This document shows, in pieces, positions 19,513 through 28,184 of a DNA stretch of 64,000 nt. The first letter of the stretch is position 1; every line of letters starts with the position of its first letter. Position numbers and translations under genes: made by a program. Source of the stretch: Paulinella micropora (lineage: Eukaryota; Cercozoa; Imbricatea; Euglyphida); assembly GCA_009731375.1 (NCBI GenBank), contig BJOX01000118.1, forward strand, positions 734,445 to 798,444, in the 5' to 3' direction. The notes under the pieces were generated by a model. The model searched no databases, was not told the DNA's origin, and was given only the letters and a program-made list of their open reading frames with translations.

Positions 19513-20931
19513 ATGAGTGAAACAAAAGACATGAAGAACACGGAGGAGTTGATGTCCCTCAACAACCTCAAGTATGAGTTGCCAGCAAATCTGGCGCTCA
19601 CTGAGCAGGGGAGCATCTTTAAGAAGAACTTCTCCGATCAGCAGACTTACACCAGTTCGTCTGGAACTGAAATGATTTTTACACTACAGGCAAGCACTGA
19701 TTTTGTTTATGGAAAGAATTGCTATTTATCTTTTGATATCAAGGCCGACGGGTTGGCTACGACCGCAGGGAATGACTGCGGTATTGGCTTCCTAAACACA
19801 CCCGCAACTGCTATTTTTGAACGATTTTTGTTGGAAAGCAAGGATGGTAGCGAACTTGAACGAATTGAAGATTTGAACAAGATGGTGCGAAATATTCTCC
19901 CGTGGCACTACCCTCTTGATTATCGCGGTCAGGCACAGATGGCAGGACAACGCGAATCTCTATCGGCTAATGTTGGTGTTGGTGCTACTACTGATGTTCC
20001 TAACTTTGCGCTTAATACTCCAGGAGTTGTGGCGACTGGTAGTTATTTGAAGGTTTGTATTCCTCTTCATTACTTTTCGGGAGTGTTTAATGAAGAAACT
20101 CTCATTCCTCCTTCTTTGGTTAGTGGTATGAGACTTCGTTTGACATTTGCACCGCCTCAGGAAGCATTGACCGTAATTGGCTCCTCTGATGGAAAGGCGG
20201 TGGCTGGGATTAATGGTACTGCTTTGACTTTCACCGTGTCCAATCCAGTTGTTATGTTGGAGACCTTCTCTCTTGCTCCCGCCGTTCAGAGAAATATTAT
20301 GGAACAAATGGGAAGCAAGGATGGGCTTCCATACACTTATGAAACGTATTACAACCAGAAGGCAAACCCCGGAACGAGCGATGATTTTAATCTTCAAGTG
20401 AATAAGGCGGTTGCTCGTGCTCAGTGCTTGTATATCGTTACGCAAAATGTGCTCGCTGATAGTGTTGCTATTGATAACCTTGGAACTGCTCAAATGCCTT
20501 ATAGGCAGTATCAGTGCCGTATCGGTGATTGGTATGCTCCGCAACAGAAGATGGAACTTGGAGGAGCCACCGATGATCTGGCCTCAGTACAGCGCAACTG
20601 CGCAGAGTTGTATATTAACAATCTCCAAGCAACTATGGGTATTCGTGATACTTATATGACTTGCTCTGTTTCACTTGAAAACTTTCGCAAGTTTTATGGC
20701 GTTTCGGATGTTGCCGCAACTGCTACCAATGGAGGATTTGCAACCATCATCCAGACACTCAATCAGTCTCCTCATATTGGGGCATCTGGTCTCGCAGTCA
20801 ATAACTCACGAACTGCTGAGGTCACTCTTCGTTATGCGGCCACTTATAATGAAAATCGTGCCATTACCGCTTGGTTGAAATACGTCAAAGTGGCGTCTAT
20901 CTACCCTAGTAGAGCAGTTGTTAAGCAATAG
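19513..20931 (+). CDS. MCP: Major capsid protein (double jelly-roll, PLV type)
   Basis: 472 residues. The stretch QYQCRIGDWYAPQQKMELGG (about 340) matches the conserved C-terminal jelly-roll region of PLV and virophage capsid proteins, and the overall length is close to the usual 450-600. It should form pseudo-hexameric trimers that build the icosahedral shell. Codon use has more C- and G-ending codons than the neighbouring genes, fitting high expression. The leader has ATTTTTTTATCACATAAATATAA. The gene lies in the ATPase, MCP, penton order, with a GIY-YIG gene inserted before the penton gene. Confidence 0.93.
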   Translation: MSETKDMKNTEELMSLNNLKYELPANLALTEQGSIFKKNFSDQQTYTSSSGTEMIFTLQASTDFVYGKNCYLSFDIKADGLATTAGNDCGIGFLNTPATAIFERFLLESKDGSELERIEDLNKMVRNILPWHYPLDYRGQAQMAGQRESLSANVGVGATTDVPNFALNTPGVVATGSYLKVCIPLHYFSGVFNEETLIPPSLVSGMRLRLTFAPPQEALTVIGSSDGKAVAGINGTALTFTVSNPVVMLETFSLAPAVQRNIMEQMGSKDGLPYTYETYYNQKANPGTSDDFNLQVNKAVARAQCLYIVTQNVLADSVAIDNLGTAQMPYRQYQCRIGDWYAPQQKMELGGATDDLASVQRNCAELYINNLQATMGIRDTYMTCSVSLENFRKFYGVSDVAATATNGGFATIIQTLNQSPHIGASGLAVNNSRTAEVTLRYAATYNENRAITAWLKYVKVASIYPSRAVVKQ

Positions 20932-21037
20932 CCTTTATTTATTCAAAATCTCTCTTAGTATGTGTAGTTTAAACAAAAAAATAAAAATAACCATATAAAC
21001 ATATCGCAATATACAACATAATAAAACATAATACAAT

Positions 21038-21721
21038 ATGCCACGGGTTGGAGATTGTAAGAAAGGTAAAATCTATGCGATTAGGTCTCATCAAACTGAT
21101 GAAATTTACATAGGAAGCACCACGAGAGAATTGTCCGCTCGTATGTCAAACCATCGCTACACTTATGAACTCTGGAAAAAAGACGAAAAGAAACATAAAT
21201 ATTACTCCAGTTTTGAAATAATCAAACATGGCGATGCCTATATTGAACTCTTGGAATACTATCCGTGCGAAACACTCGCCCAACTTAATAAAAAGGAAGG
21301 CGAATGTATAAGGGAAAACAAGTGTGTAAATAAATATGTCGCAGGTCGGAGTGTGAATGAATGGCACCAAGACAATGCTGAATATGTAAAACAACACAAA
21401 CGAGAATATAATGAACGAAACAAAGAACATCTGGCCAAAAAGAAAAAAGAATATCGTGAGAAGCACATTGATTACTTTCAACAAATCGCTAAAGAATATA
21501 GAACCGATAATAAAGCCAAAATAGCAGAAAGAGATAGATTATATCGTGAAAAAAACAAGGAATATCTAAACCAATTATCACGAGAAAGAGGGTCTGTTAG
21601 AGTGCAATGTGAATGTGGTGATTTTTCAAGAAAGGATAGTATTTCTAAACATAGAAACACCAAAACTCACAAAAGAAACATGGAGGCACTTCCGATTGGT
21701 TTATGTTTGATGGGGTTTTAA
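21038..21721 (+). CDS. GIY-YIG endonuclease 2
   Basis: 227 residues, paralogue of 13756-14460. The nuclease core opens GKIYAIRSHQTDEIYIGSTT (10-29) and includes YYSSFEIIKHGDAYIELLEYYPCE and KKEGECIR. Repeated charged helices follow, then a zinc finger CECGDFSRKDSISKHRNTKTH. It sits between the major and minor capsid genes, the kind of place homing nucleases occupy, which breaks an otherwise conserved pair. Confidence 0.88.
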   Translation: MPRVGDCKKGKIYAIRSHQTDEIYIGSTTRELSARMSNHRYTYELWKKDEKKHKYYSSFEIIKHGDAYIELLEYYPCETLAQLNKKEGECIRENKCVNKYVAGRSVNEWHQDNAEYVKQHKREYNERNKEHLAKKKKEYREKHIDYFQQIAKEYRTDNKAKIAERDRLYREKNKEYLNQLSRERGSVRVQCECGDFSRKDSISKHRNTKTHKRNMEALPIGLCLMGF

Positions 21722-21756
21722 TTTAATTAGAATAATATTTTTTGCTATATATAACG

Positions 21757-22554
21757 ATGGCGTTTACAATAAGCAATCTTGAAGATGAAAAACGCACGAG
21801 AAAAAATTTCCTCCTTCGTGTTTCGTCAAGCGACAAAACAGAATCAAAATCTTCTTCTACTCACAATGGCCGTTTCGTCGTTGATCTGCCAGCAACTGGT
21901 CGGAATATTGACATAATCAGTGCTTATGTTGTTAAGAGTATCTCTATCCCAAATGTTTTCCCAAACATACCGAGTTATGCCAACACTCTCACATTAATTA
22001 AAACAACGGGATCGGCTACAAAAACGGCAATCGTAACAGAAAATCAATACACTATTGATACATTTATTACTGCTCTTCAATCCGCTGTTAATTCAGCAAT
22101 TGCCCCAGACTCCGTAGTTATAACTTTGAACTCCGTTAATAAATTGAATTTCGCTTTCACTGGCGATACGTATGCTTTTGATTACGATAACAGCACGATT
22201 AGCAAAAAGATAGGCCTGACTGCCGATATCTCGGCCGCGGCGAGTAGCACGATGCAATCCATAGTCAATCTAATCGGTGAAACCGCAGTTTATGTGCATA
22301 GCCGTGCATTAAATCAGGCGGGCTTAGTTGAAGCAAATGGAAACTTTTCCGTGGTCGGTAAATGTAATTTAGATAAGCCTTATGGAGTCCAATGCTACTT
22401 TGAGAGTTCCAATGATGTTGCCGATTACGTCCCATTCAATACCACCAAGAGTTTACGATCCATTGACATCGTCATTAGAAATGCTGGCGGTGAAGTGCTT
22501 GAAGTCCCTTTGAACTTTGAGGTTTCAATTCTCCTTAAGGTCTATCATGCTTAA
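21757..22554 (+). CDS. Minor capsid (penton-like) protein
   Basis: 265 residues from the ATG at 21757; the in-frame TTG at 21742 lies in the AT-rich leader. Features shared with PLV and virophage pentons: an N-terminal arm, VVKSISIPNVFPNIPSYANT, then NQYTIDTFITALQSAV, and a C-terminal beta strand region (SIDIVIRNAGGEVLEVPLNF). It should be a single jelly-roll forming the fivefold vertices. Position after the MCP supports this. Confidence 0.85.
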   Translation: MAFTISNLEDEKRTRKNFLLRVSSSDKTESKSSSTHNGRFVVDLPATGRNIDIISAYVVKSISIPNVFPNIPSYANTLTLIKTTGSATKTAIVTENQYTIDTFITALQSAVNSAIAPDSVVITLNSVNKLNFAFTGDTYAFDYDNSTISKKIGLTADISAAASSTMQSIVNLIGETAVYVHSRALNQAGLVEANGNFSVVGKCNLDKPYGVQCYFESSNDVADYVPFNTTKSLRSIDIVIRNAGGEVLEVPLNFEVSILLKVYHA

Positions 22555-22578
22555 GAAAAAAAAGAATACATAGATATA

Positions 22579-22815
22579 ATGACATACATACAAAGGTTAA
22601 ATGTGTTATTCACTCTGATAAAAAATATCAATATACAACGGCAACAACAACATAAAGAACAAATCCCCTGTGGTGTTAATATTGACCAGTTTTATATATA
22701 TTTGAAGAGAAATCACGCACGTATAACAGAAAAGTTAATCAAGGATAGGGGCTTTGAATATATAAAAAAAATGGCTATACAGATAGAAAAAAAGTTTGAA
22801 AGCCTGTATTTCTGA
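22579..22815 (+). CDS. Small unknown protein
   Basis: 78 residues, helical and basic (MTYIQRLNVLFTLIKNINIQ and later YIKKMAIQIEKKF). Starts 24 bases after the penton stop and ends just before the convergent fibre gene, so it is probably part of the late unit. No family recognised. Confidence 0.55.
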   Translation: MTYIQRLNVLFTLIKNINIQRQQQHKEQIPCGVNIDQFYIYLKRNHARITEKLIKDRGFEYIKKMAIQIEKKFESLYF

Positions 22816-22835
22816 AAGAGTATATTTTTTTTTGT

Positions 22836-24068
22836 TTAAATCTGGTCTTCTACCCAGTTCAATGAAGCGTAAATGCTCGCCGTTCCACCGCTCGTTAATT
22901 GTGCGGATATAGTAAATGTTTTGCTTGTTCCTATCTTGATGTTATATTGAGACAAATCAATGTATATGGACAAACCACCAGATAGCACATATGTAAGTAT
23001 TATACTTCCGCCCGTTCTTGTTGTCCCCGCCGTATCTACTTCGGCTAATGATGTGTTTGTATCGTAATTGTTGTATGCTGGTGTGCCTCCTAGTGTGGTA
23101 TTAAGAATAACTCTTACAATACATGTTTTGGTATCTGTATTGCTAACACACAAATTCTCAAAGTAGATTATGTTATAGTTTGTTTTGCTGTTAAATGTGG
23201 CACGATTTCTAATAGTAAATATGGCATTCTCAGTTGCTCCTATAGTTTTAACATTGTCATACGAGTTTGTTATAGCAATAGTTCTATCAATATTCCCCTC
23301 AACCGCTAAAAACATACTCGCCGTCTTCATAACAACGGATTGAAGGCTTGACGAATATGCTTTTGCATAAATAGCAAACGCCGCCTGATCCAATGATGGA
23401 GTGGTCGCAGTGCTCGCGTATTTAATCGCATGAATTACCTCCATTCGCCCAGTGCGGGGGTTTTCAATTTTAAACGTAATTTGACCACTGCCCAGATATT
23501 GGACAACGATTTCAAACACGTTCAATTTAGTGAAATCAATCGCGGGGAAGTTTCCTGTATTGTTGCATTTATCGACATTCCACGCATATTGACTAACCAC
23601 ATTTTCAACGCTCCCCGCCGTTCTTACAACGGACATTCCCAAACTTGATTGTCTAAAACATAAATTGTCTGCTGGTGTGCCTATGCCAATATCGCAATTG
23701 AAAGTGTCTGCCGCGAGGGTTGTTGGAAACAATGCGGAAAATCTAGCAACCAAGCCCATGCCACTTCTATATTTTGCTCGCTCAATAGTCGTAATCTGTG
23801 CGGTTGAATTACCTGAGGCCGATGTAGTCAAGACTGCCATTGAATTAGCAGTTGATACAACCCCGCCGTTGGTTTCTGTTTTGTCAAAGAAACGAGTATT
23901 AATGCCATATGTGAAGACATTTTGTAATACTGGCGACAGAGTAGCCGTTCGCAATTCTCCGAAGGCCGTTGTTGGCAGTGCATCTTTAATATTATCTATT
24001 GATAAAGAAGATGATGACGATGTAGTCGATGACGATGGAGTGCTCGTGCTTTGACCAAACAAATTCAT
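22836..24068 (-). CDS. Putative surface fibre/head protein, MNxFGxS family
   Basis: 410 residues. It starts MNLFGQSTSTPSS, then a Ser/Thr linker, a middle domain with features of concanavalin-like beta-sandwiches in viral fibres (MGLVARFSALFPTTL, KLNVFEIVVQYLGSGQITFK), and a beta-rich C-terminus. It shares the N-terminal tag with the minus-strand gene at 8747-9385. A host-binding virion role is likely by composition and context. Divergent from the gene at 24123 across an AT-rich spacer. Confidence 0.7.
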   Translation of the reverse strand: MNLFGQSTSTPSSSTTSSSSSLSIDNIKDALPTTAFGELRTATLSPVLQNVFTYGINTRFFDKTETNGGVVSTANSMAVLTTSASGNSTAQITTIERAKYRSGMGLVARFSALFPTTLAADTFNCDIGIGTPADNLCFRQSSLGMSVVRTAGSVENVVSQYAWNVDKCNNTGNFPAIDFTKLNVFEIVVQYLGSGQITFKIENPRTGRMEVIHAIKYASTATTPSLDQAAFAIYAKAYSSSLQSVVMKTASMFLAVEGNIDRTIAITNSYDNVKTIGATENAIFTIRNRATFNSKTNYNIIYFENLCVSNTDTKTCIVRVILNTTLGGTPAYNNYDTNTSLAEVDTAGTTRTGGSIILTYVLSGGLSIYIDLSQYNIKIGTSKTFTISAQLTSGGTASIYASLNWVEDQI

Positions 24069-24122
24069 TTTTATACTTAAGTCTTTTTTTTCAAAAATAG
24101 ACTTTATATATTATATATAATC

Positions 24123-24416
24123 ATGTCAGTTATTATTAAAGAATTGCCGAGTGATATAATTGGACACATAAGGACATTTGTTTACGCAGAAATGCCCCGT
24201 ATCTTGGACTCGTCCAAGATTGAATATACAGAAGAATTTTGCAATATATGCGGTCTGTCTCGTACATTCCGATCGCATCCTCCGATTATAGCAGGTAATT
24301 TCTATGGTGTGGATAGCATTGAGTTTTTCACAATCTGCTCCATTAAATGCTACAGGCGAGAGTCTAATCTCAGAATGAAATATGGAGAGCCACCTTTAGT
24401 CGTTGTTAAGTATTAG
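24123..24416 (+). CDS. Small zinc protein with F-box-like start
   Basis: 97 residues. The N-terminus (IKELPSDIIGHIRTFV) resembles the first helix of an F-box. Then CNICG (41-45) and CSIKC (72-76) give a four-Cys zinc site. If the F-box reading is right it could recruit host ubiquitin ligase, but only one helix is visible. The codons for ILDSSKI lie in the third copy of a 20-base palindrome (24201-24220). Its stop overlaps the 3' end of the recombinase gene by 11 bases. Confidence 0.65.
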   Translation: MSVIIKELPSDIIGHIRTFVYAEMPRILDSSKIEYTEEFCNICGLSRTFRSHPPIIAGNFYGVDSIEFFTICSIKCYRRESNLRMKYGEPPLVVVKY

Positions 24417-25728
24417 CCTTCTTTCTAAGTCTAGCACTTCGTCTTAATGGTTGCTTCTCTTCTGGTTGCTTCACTTCTGGTTGCTTTTCTTTCTTCTGCT
24501 TTACAAACTCATTGACAAGCACTGCTCCAATTCCGCTTAATTGCCGTAGTTTAGTATTTGTTATATTCGGGTTTTCATTCCATATTTTTTCCAACAATTC
24601 AAGTTTATCTGCGCGGCTTGCTCTCTTTCCTAAATGTGTATAACTGCTTTCCTCTTCTCCGTTTTCGCTAACATTAGTTAAATTCAAGTATAAATCTATT
24701 TTCCTTCTTAACTCCTCAAGTTCAGTCTTAATCCCTTCTGCTTTAATCTCCTCAGGATCGGCCACATTTACCCACGAATACGAAAAACTTGTCATCATAT
24801 CGCCGTGTCCCAATACATTGCTTACCCATGTGTTATAGTTCTCCAACTTTGGATTGGCAAAATTAGAATAAGATAAACTTGCATATAACTTTCTCAGCAT
24901 TGAAGACCTTTGTTTATAATCCGCCAGCCACGGAAAGATTTTAATTATTCGTTTGTTCAATTCATTGTTCTTTTGTTTATCAAGCACACCTTCTTTGTTG
25001 ATGATAACCGCTTTCTTTTTTCTAAAATGGTTTCTAATTGAATTTACCTTTTCAATTACAAAAGCGGGAGTAAAAAGAATAACTGGCCTTTCTGTCCAAT
25101 TCTTTTCTTGTCCCTCTCGCTTCTTCGCTAGATTATTTACTCTTAACCAACTCGGCTTATCGGGCACCAGTTCATATGTATTTTTATCAAATATCTCTAC
25201 AGGGCGGGCACCAGTTGCTATCATTAATGCAAGCAGTTTCAAATACACATCATTGCTCATAATCATATCGTTCATTTTCGCCATCACATCCCGCACATCT
25301 ATTTGTATTTTTTCTTCATTCTTTTGCTTCACATCTTTCTTGTATCCTTCTACGATTTCAATTCTTTCATCTTCGTTCAAATTGAAGTATTTATCTAGTT
25401 TAGACATTTCATAAACTTTTTCACTTTGATTTGGTTTAATTGCCTTCATTCTAACTTCAGATATTCGTTGTCGTCTTGATTGTAAATTCGGATATATTAA
25501 GACATACTTGGGGTAAATAACTTTTAATGCTTCAAGTGCTTCTTTCTCAGTGGTTGGATTACTAAATAACATCATTATGGCTTTATGAAAAGCCATTGAC
25601 GGCTTAGCATTAATTTCAAAAAAGTCAGACACAACATTATAAATTTTATGATCAGTGTCTGCCACTTTTAACTGCCTAACAAACTTTCTATCCTTCTCAC
25701 TCCACATTGGCCAGTGTATATTAAACAA
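24406..25728 (-). CDS. Tyrosine recombinase, telomere-resolvase-like
   Basis: 440 residues. Catalytic set in order: R175 in ATGARPVEIF, K202/K203 in LAKKR, R279 in SSMLRKLYASLSYS (the usual HxxR is MxxR here, with LYA following), H308 in VLGHGD and Y317 in TSFSYSWV. The arrangement GxRPxEI, R-K-x-YA, N-x-W...VLGH...SYS is closer to telomere resolvases (TelN/TelK/ResT type) than to ordinary integrases, although homology was judged by eye. The C-terminal part (KLELLEKIWNENPNITNTKL) looks like a helix-turn-helix, then a basic tail. It may integrate the element, resolve its palindromic ends into hairpins, or both. Confidence 0.82.
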   Translation of the reverse strand: MFNIHWPMWSEKDRKFVRQLKVADTDHKIYNVVSDFFEINAKPSMAFHKAIMMLFSNPTTEKEALEALKVIYPKYVLIYPNLQSRRQRISEVRMKAIKPNQSEKVYEMSKLDKYFNLNEDERIEIVEGYKKDVKQKNEEKIQIDVRDVMAKMNDMIMSNDVYLKLLALMIATGARPVEIFDKNTYELVPDKPSWLRVNNLAKKREGQEKNWTERPVILFTPAFVIEKVNSIRNHFRKKKAVIINKEGVLDKQKNNELNKRIIKIFPWLADYKQRSSMLRKLYASLSYSNFANPKLENYNTWVSNVLGHGDMMTSFSYSWVNVADPEEIKAEGIKTELEELRRKIDLYLNLTNVSENGEEESSYTHLGKRASRADKLELLEKIWNENPNITNTKLRQLSGIGAVLVNEFVKQKKEKQPEVKQPEEKQPLRRSARLRKKANT

Positions 25729-25741
25729 GTTTATATTTTTT

Positions 25742-26091
25742 CTAAGTCAAAAATAGGCTAAGCAAAAAAAGGTATTTGAAGTATTTTGATATGGGCGAAA
25801 AAAATATAAAAAAATAAAGAAATGCTCGACAAATATAACGAATGAAAATTGAACCCACGACACGGAAAACCGAGTGTGAGCACCCTCCCCATTCATCTAT
25901 TTGCTGAAACATCCGAAGGTTTGTCATTGACTTTACCAATAAGAAATACACATCCGACTTTAGAGAAAATTCTAGAAAATTCTATTTCCGTGAATATGTC
26001 TTTACAACACCCCAACACGGCGCTGTTGGCGTGCTTTTAGGCGAAAAACAGAAAATCAAAATTCTGTCTGGACAGGTTTTCAGTGGAAACC
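25742..26091. other. Gene-free stretch upstream of the recombinase
   Basis: No gene seen. It holds a tRNA-like remnant on the minus strand (about 25840-25915, with GGGTTCAATTTTC resembling a T-arm), a repeated TCTAGAAAAT stretch (about 25970-25985), and a hairpin CCAACA-CGGCGC-TGTTGG (26012-26029). It probably holds the recombinase promoter. Confidence 0.5.
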
Positions 26092-26532
26092 ATGTCTCTA
26101 ATTCTGAGAGAGAATAAGACAAAAAATGAATGGATTGAGGAATTTGAGATACGTAAACCTGGAGTTGATAGACTCAAAAAAGATAAAATAGTATGTGAAG
26201 AAAGAATCTCAAAAGCTGATAAAGAAATCGCTCGTCTAGTTGAAAAAAAACAACCAGACACGATAAAACTAGAGGCGATTAATGAAATGTTGGAACGATT
26301 AAGTATTGAAAGTAATGAAGTAGAGGCTGATAAACTTTTTCGAATGAGACAAAAGAAATTGGAGAAAAAAATAAACAGAGAACGAGATAACTTCTATAAA
26401 TGGAAAAATGATAATCGTGGACAACTTTCCGCGATTGTTATGAATAGATTCTCGCTGGAATTGAGAAAGAACATTTATCGTTTAATGTTTCACTTAACAA
26501 ATACTCCAGTGATGGCATTAACGAATATGTAA
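26092..26532 (+). CDS. Charged coiled-coil protein
   Basis: 146 residues from the ATG at 26092 (an in-frame GTG at 26083 also exists). Rich in Lys and Glu with long helical heptad-like stretches (RLKKDKIVCEERISKADKEI, RMRQKKLEKKINRERDNFYK). Less charged end. No family recognised. It is the first of a small cluster near the right repeat that looks different from the structural genes. Confidence 0.6.
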   Translation: MSLILRENKTKNEWIEEFEIRKPGVDRLKKDKIVCEERISKADKEIARLVEKKQPDTIKLEAINEMLERLSIESNEVEADKLFRMRQKKLEKKINRERDNFYKWKNDNRGQLSAIVMNRFSLELRKNIYRLMFHLTNTPVMALTNM

Positions 26533-26700
26533 ATGATAGCATTAATAGTAATATTAAGCGAGAACACAATAGGAATATGCACAGAGTCTTCAGAACCGAG
26601 AGTGCGGATAGCAACTCGGAATAAAAAAGACTTCGTGTCAAATGTCAAAATTGACATTAAAGGTTTTTATAAAAACCAAGGGGTTCCGACCCCACTAAAA
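26533..26700 (+). other. Leader with three back-to-back hairpins
   Basis: An ORF starting MIALIVILSENTIGICTESS begins one base after the previous stop and could encode a small secreted protein, but it runs through three tandem inverted repeats and overlaps the spliced gene. The hairpins are AATGTCAA-AA-TTGACATT (26641-26658), the self-complementary GGTTTTTATAAAAACC (26662-26677) and GGGGT-TCCG-ACCCC (26680-26693). They may form a structured 5' leader or a termination region. I favour a structural role over the ORF. Confidence 0.5.
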
Positions 26701-26750
26701 TTCAGAGAAATTTTCTATTACTCATGCTTTTTTGGTGTGTGTAATAGATT

Positions 26751-27244
26751 ATGGGAGAGCCGAATGAAATCACAGCCCAACTCGGTGCTGTCAGTCTTAA
26801 TCCTACCCCTGCTCCAACCCCTGCACCTGAAGGTAAGTCCATAATCTCAAATATATTTAATAATAATGAAATGTGGTTGCAGGTTTTTGGAAGCCTTGGG
26901 ACGATGTTGAAGGCAAAGTTCCCGCTGAAATGAAAAACCCTAAGTTAGTCAGGGTTCCTAGGGATTTCGCTCTTCTAGGAAAAGAAAAAATAACTTCTTT
27001 CTGCGCCGAACGAAAATTTTTCCTCCGCAGACCTGCTGAGAGAAATGAAGATTTTTTATTTGCTTGGGTTCCACGAGATGAAACGATAAAGAATCCAAGA
27101 AAGAAAGTTTTCTTTCTGGTTTCTCTCAAGGATGGGCAAGATGGGGAGGAAATTCTCGTCTTTCCATCTCTCTCAGCCTTGTCAAAGAAGGTTGGAGATG
27201 ATGAAGAAAGCATTATTTGGCTTGTTTCTCTTGAAACTATGTAA
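26751..27244 (+). CDS. Unknown protein with a 50-nt intron
   Basis: Two exons, 26751-26832 and 26883-27244, join across an intron with GTAAGT at the 5' end and TTGCAG at the 3' end. The phase matches exactly (codon G/GT for Gly), giving 147 residues. The N-terminal part has a Pro/Ala/Thr run (LNPTPAPTPAPEG), followed by a compact domain (FWKPWDDVEGKVP, VRVPRDFALLGKEKITSFC, EEILVFPSLSALSKKV) that I do not recognise. Unspliced it would end after 60 residues. An intron implies nuclear transcription and perhaps capture from a cellular gene. It ends 4 bases before the right repeat. Confidence 0.75.
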
Positions 27245-27248
27245 GATA

Positions 27249-28184
27249 AAATCAAAATTGTTTAATCATTAGTTTTCTTAATGATTTCCATCACCACAGG
27301 TCGGCTAAAGGTTGGACACCTGCGAGAGAGAGCAGAGGGAGATTTATTAAAATTCATCTTCCTACCCACTGGCCAACCTTTGGCTCCATTTTCCCAAAAC
27401 TTTTCCCTGTCCCCCTCCTATAAAGGGGGGGGGAGACTTTTTTTTTTTTTTTCTTATAAAAGGTTGGACAGGTTGGACAGATAAAAAAAAGATTAATAGT
27501 AAGAGTAATAATGTATAAAATCCTTAAAAAAAGATAACAAAAAGTGTCCAACCTTCAAAAAACAGGGTCGGACACGGCCAACCCTTAGGTTGGCCACTAT
27601 GTAGGAAGCGGTATTTAATAAAAATTCTCTCTCCCGTGCTCATACATACAGAACACACAGGACTGCTTTTTTGTGCCCAACGAGCACTACATAAACACTA
27701 GATTTTTTACTCTCACATTATCCCCCCAACCCCCCCGTTTCAACTTCGTTGAAACCGCCCCCCCTTCCCCCCTATGACCATTTATGTATATACGGCTGTC
27801 TATCCGCAAAGTATAAAACAAGCCTTAAAAAAGTAAAAAACCATCATCAGACATATTAAAAAAAGTGTCCAACCCTTATAAAAACCGACGAATGTTTTCC
27901 ATAAATCAACAAACTGAGCACACGAAGAGATATCTTAACGAAACAACGACAAAAAACATTATATACGTAGTATATATATCATTTTATGGAATAAAATGTG
28001 TTTTTTGTCGTTGTTTCGTTAAGATATCTCTTCGTGTGCTCAGTTTGTTGATTTATGGAAAACATTCGTCGGTTTTTATAAGGGTTGGACACTTTTTTTA
28101 ATATGTCTGATGATGGTTTTTTACTTTTTTAAGGCTTGTTTTATACTTTGCGGATAGACAGCCGTATATACATAAATGGTCATA

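Noticed and set aside
26533-26844. 104-residue ORF after the coiled-coil gene
   Set aside because: It passes through three consecutive hairpins and overlaps the better-supported spliced gene. Kept only as a possibility.
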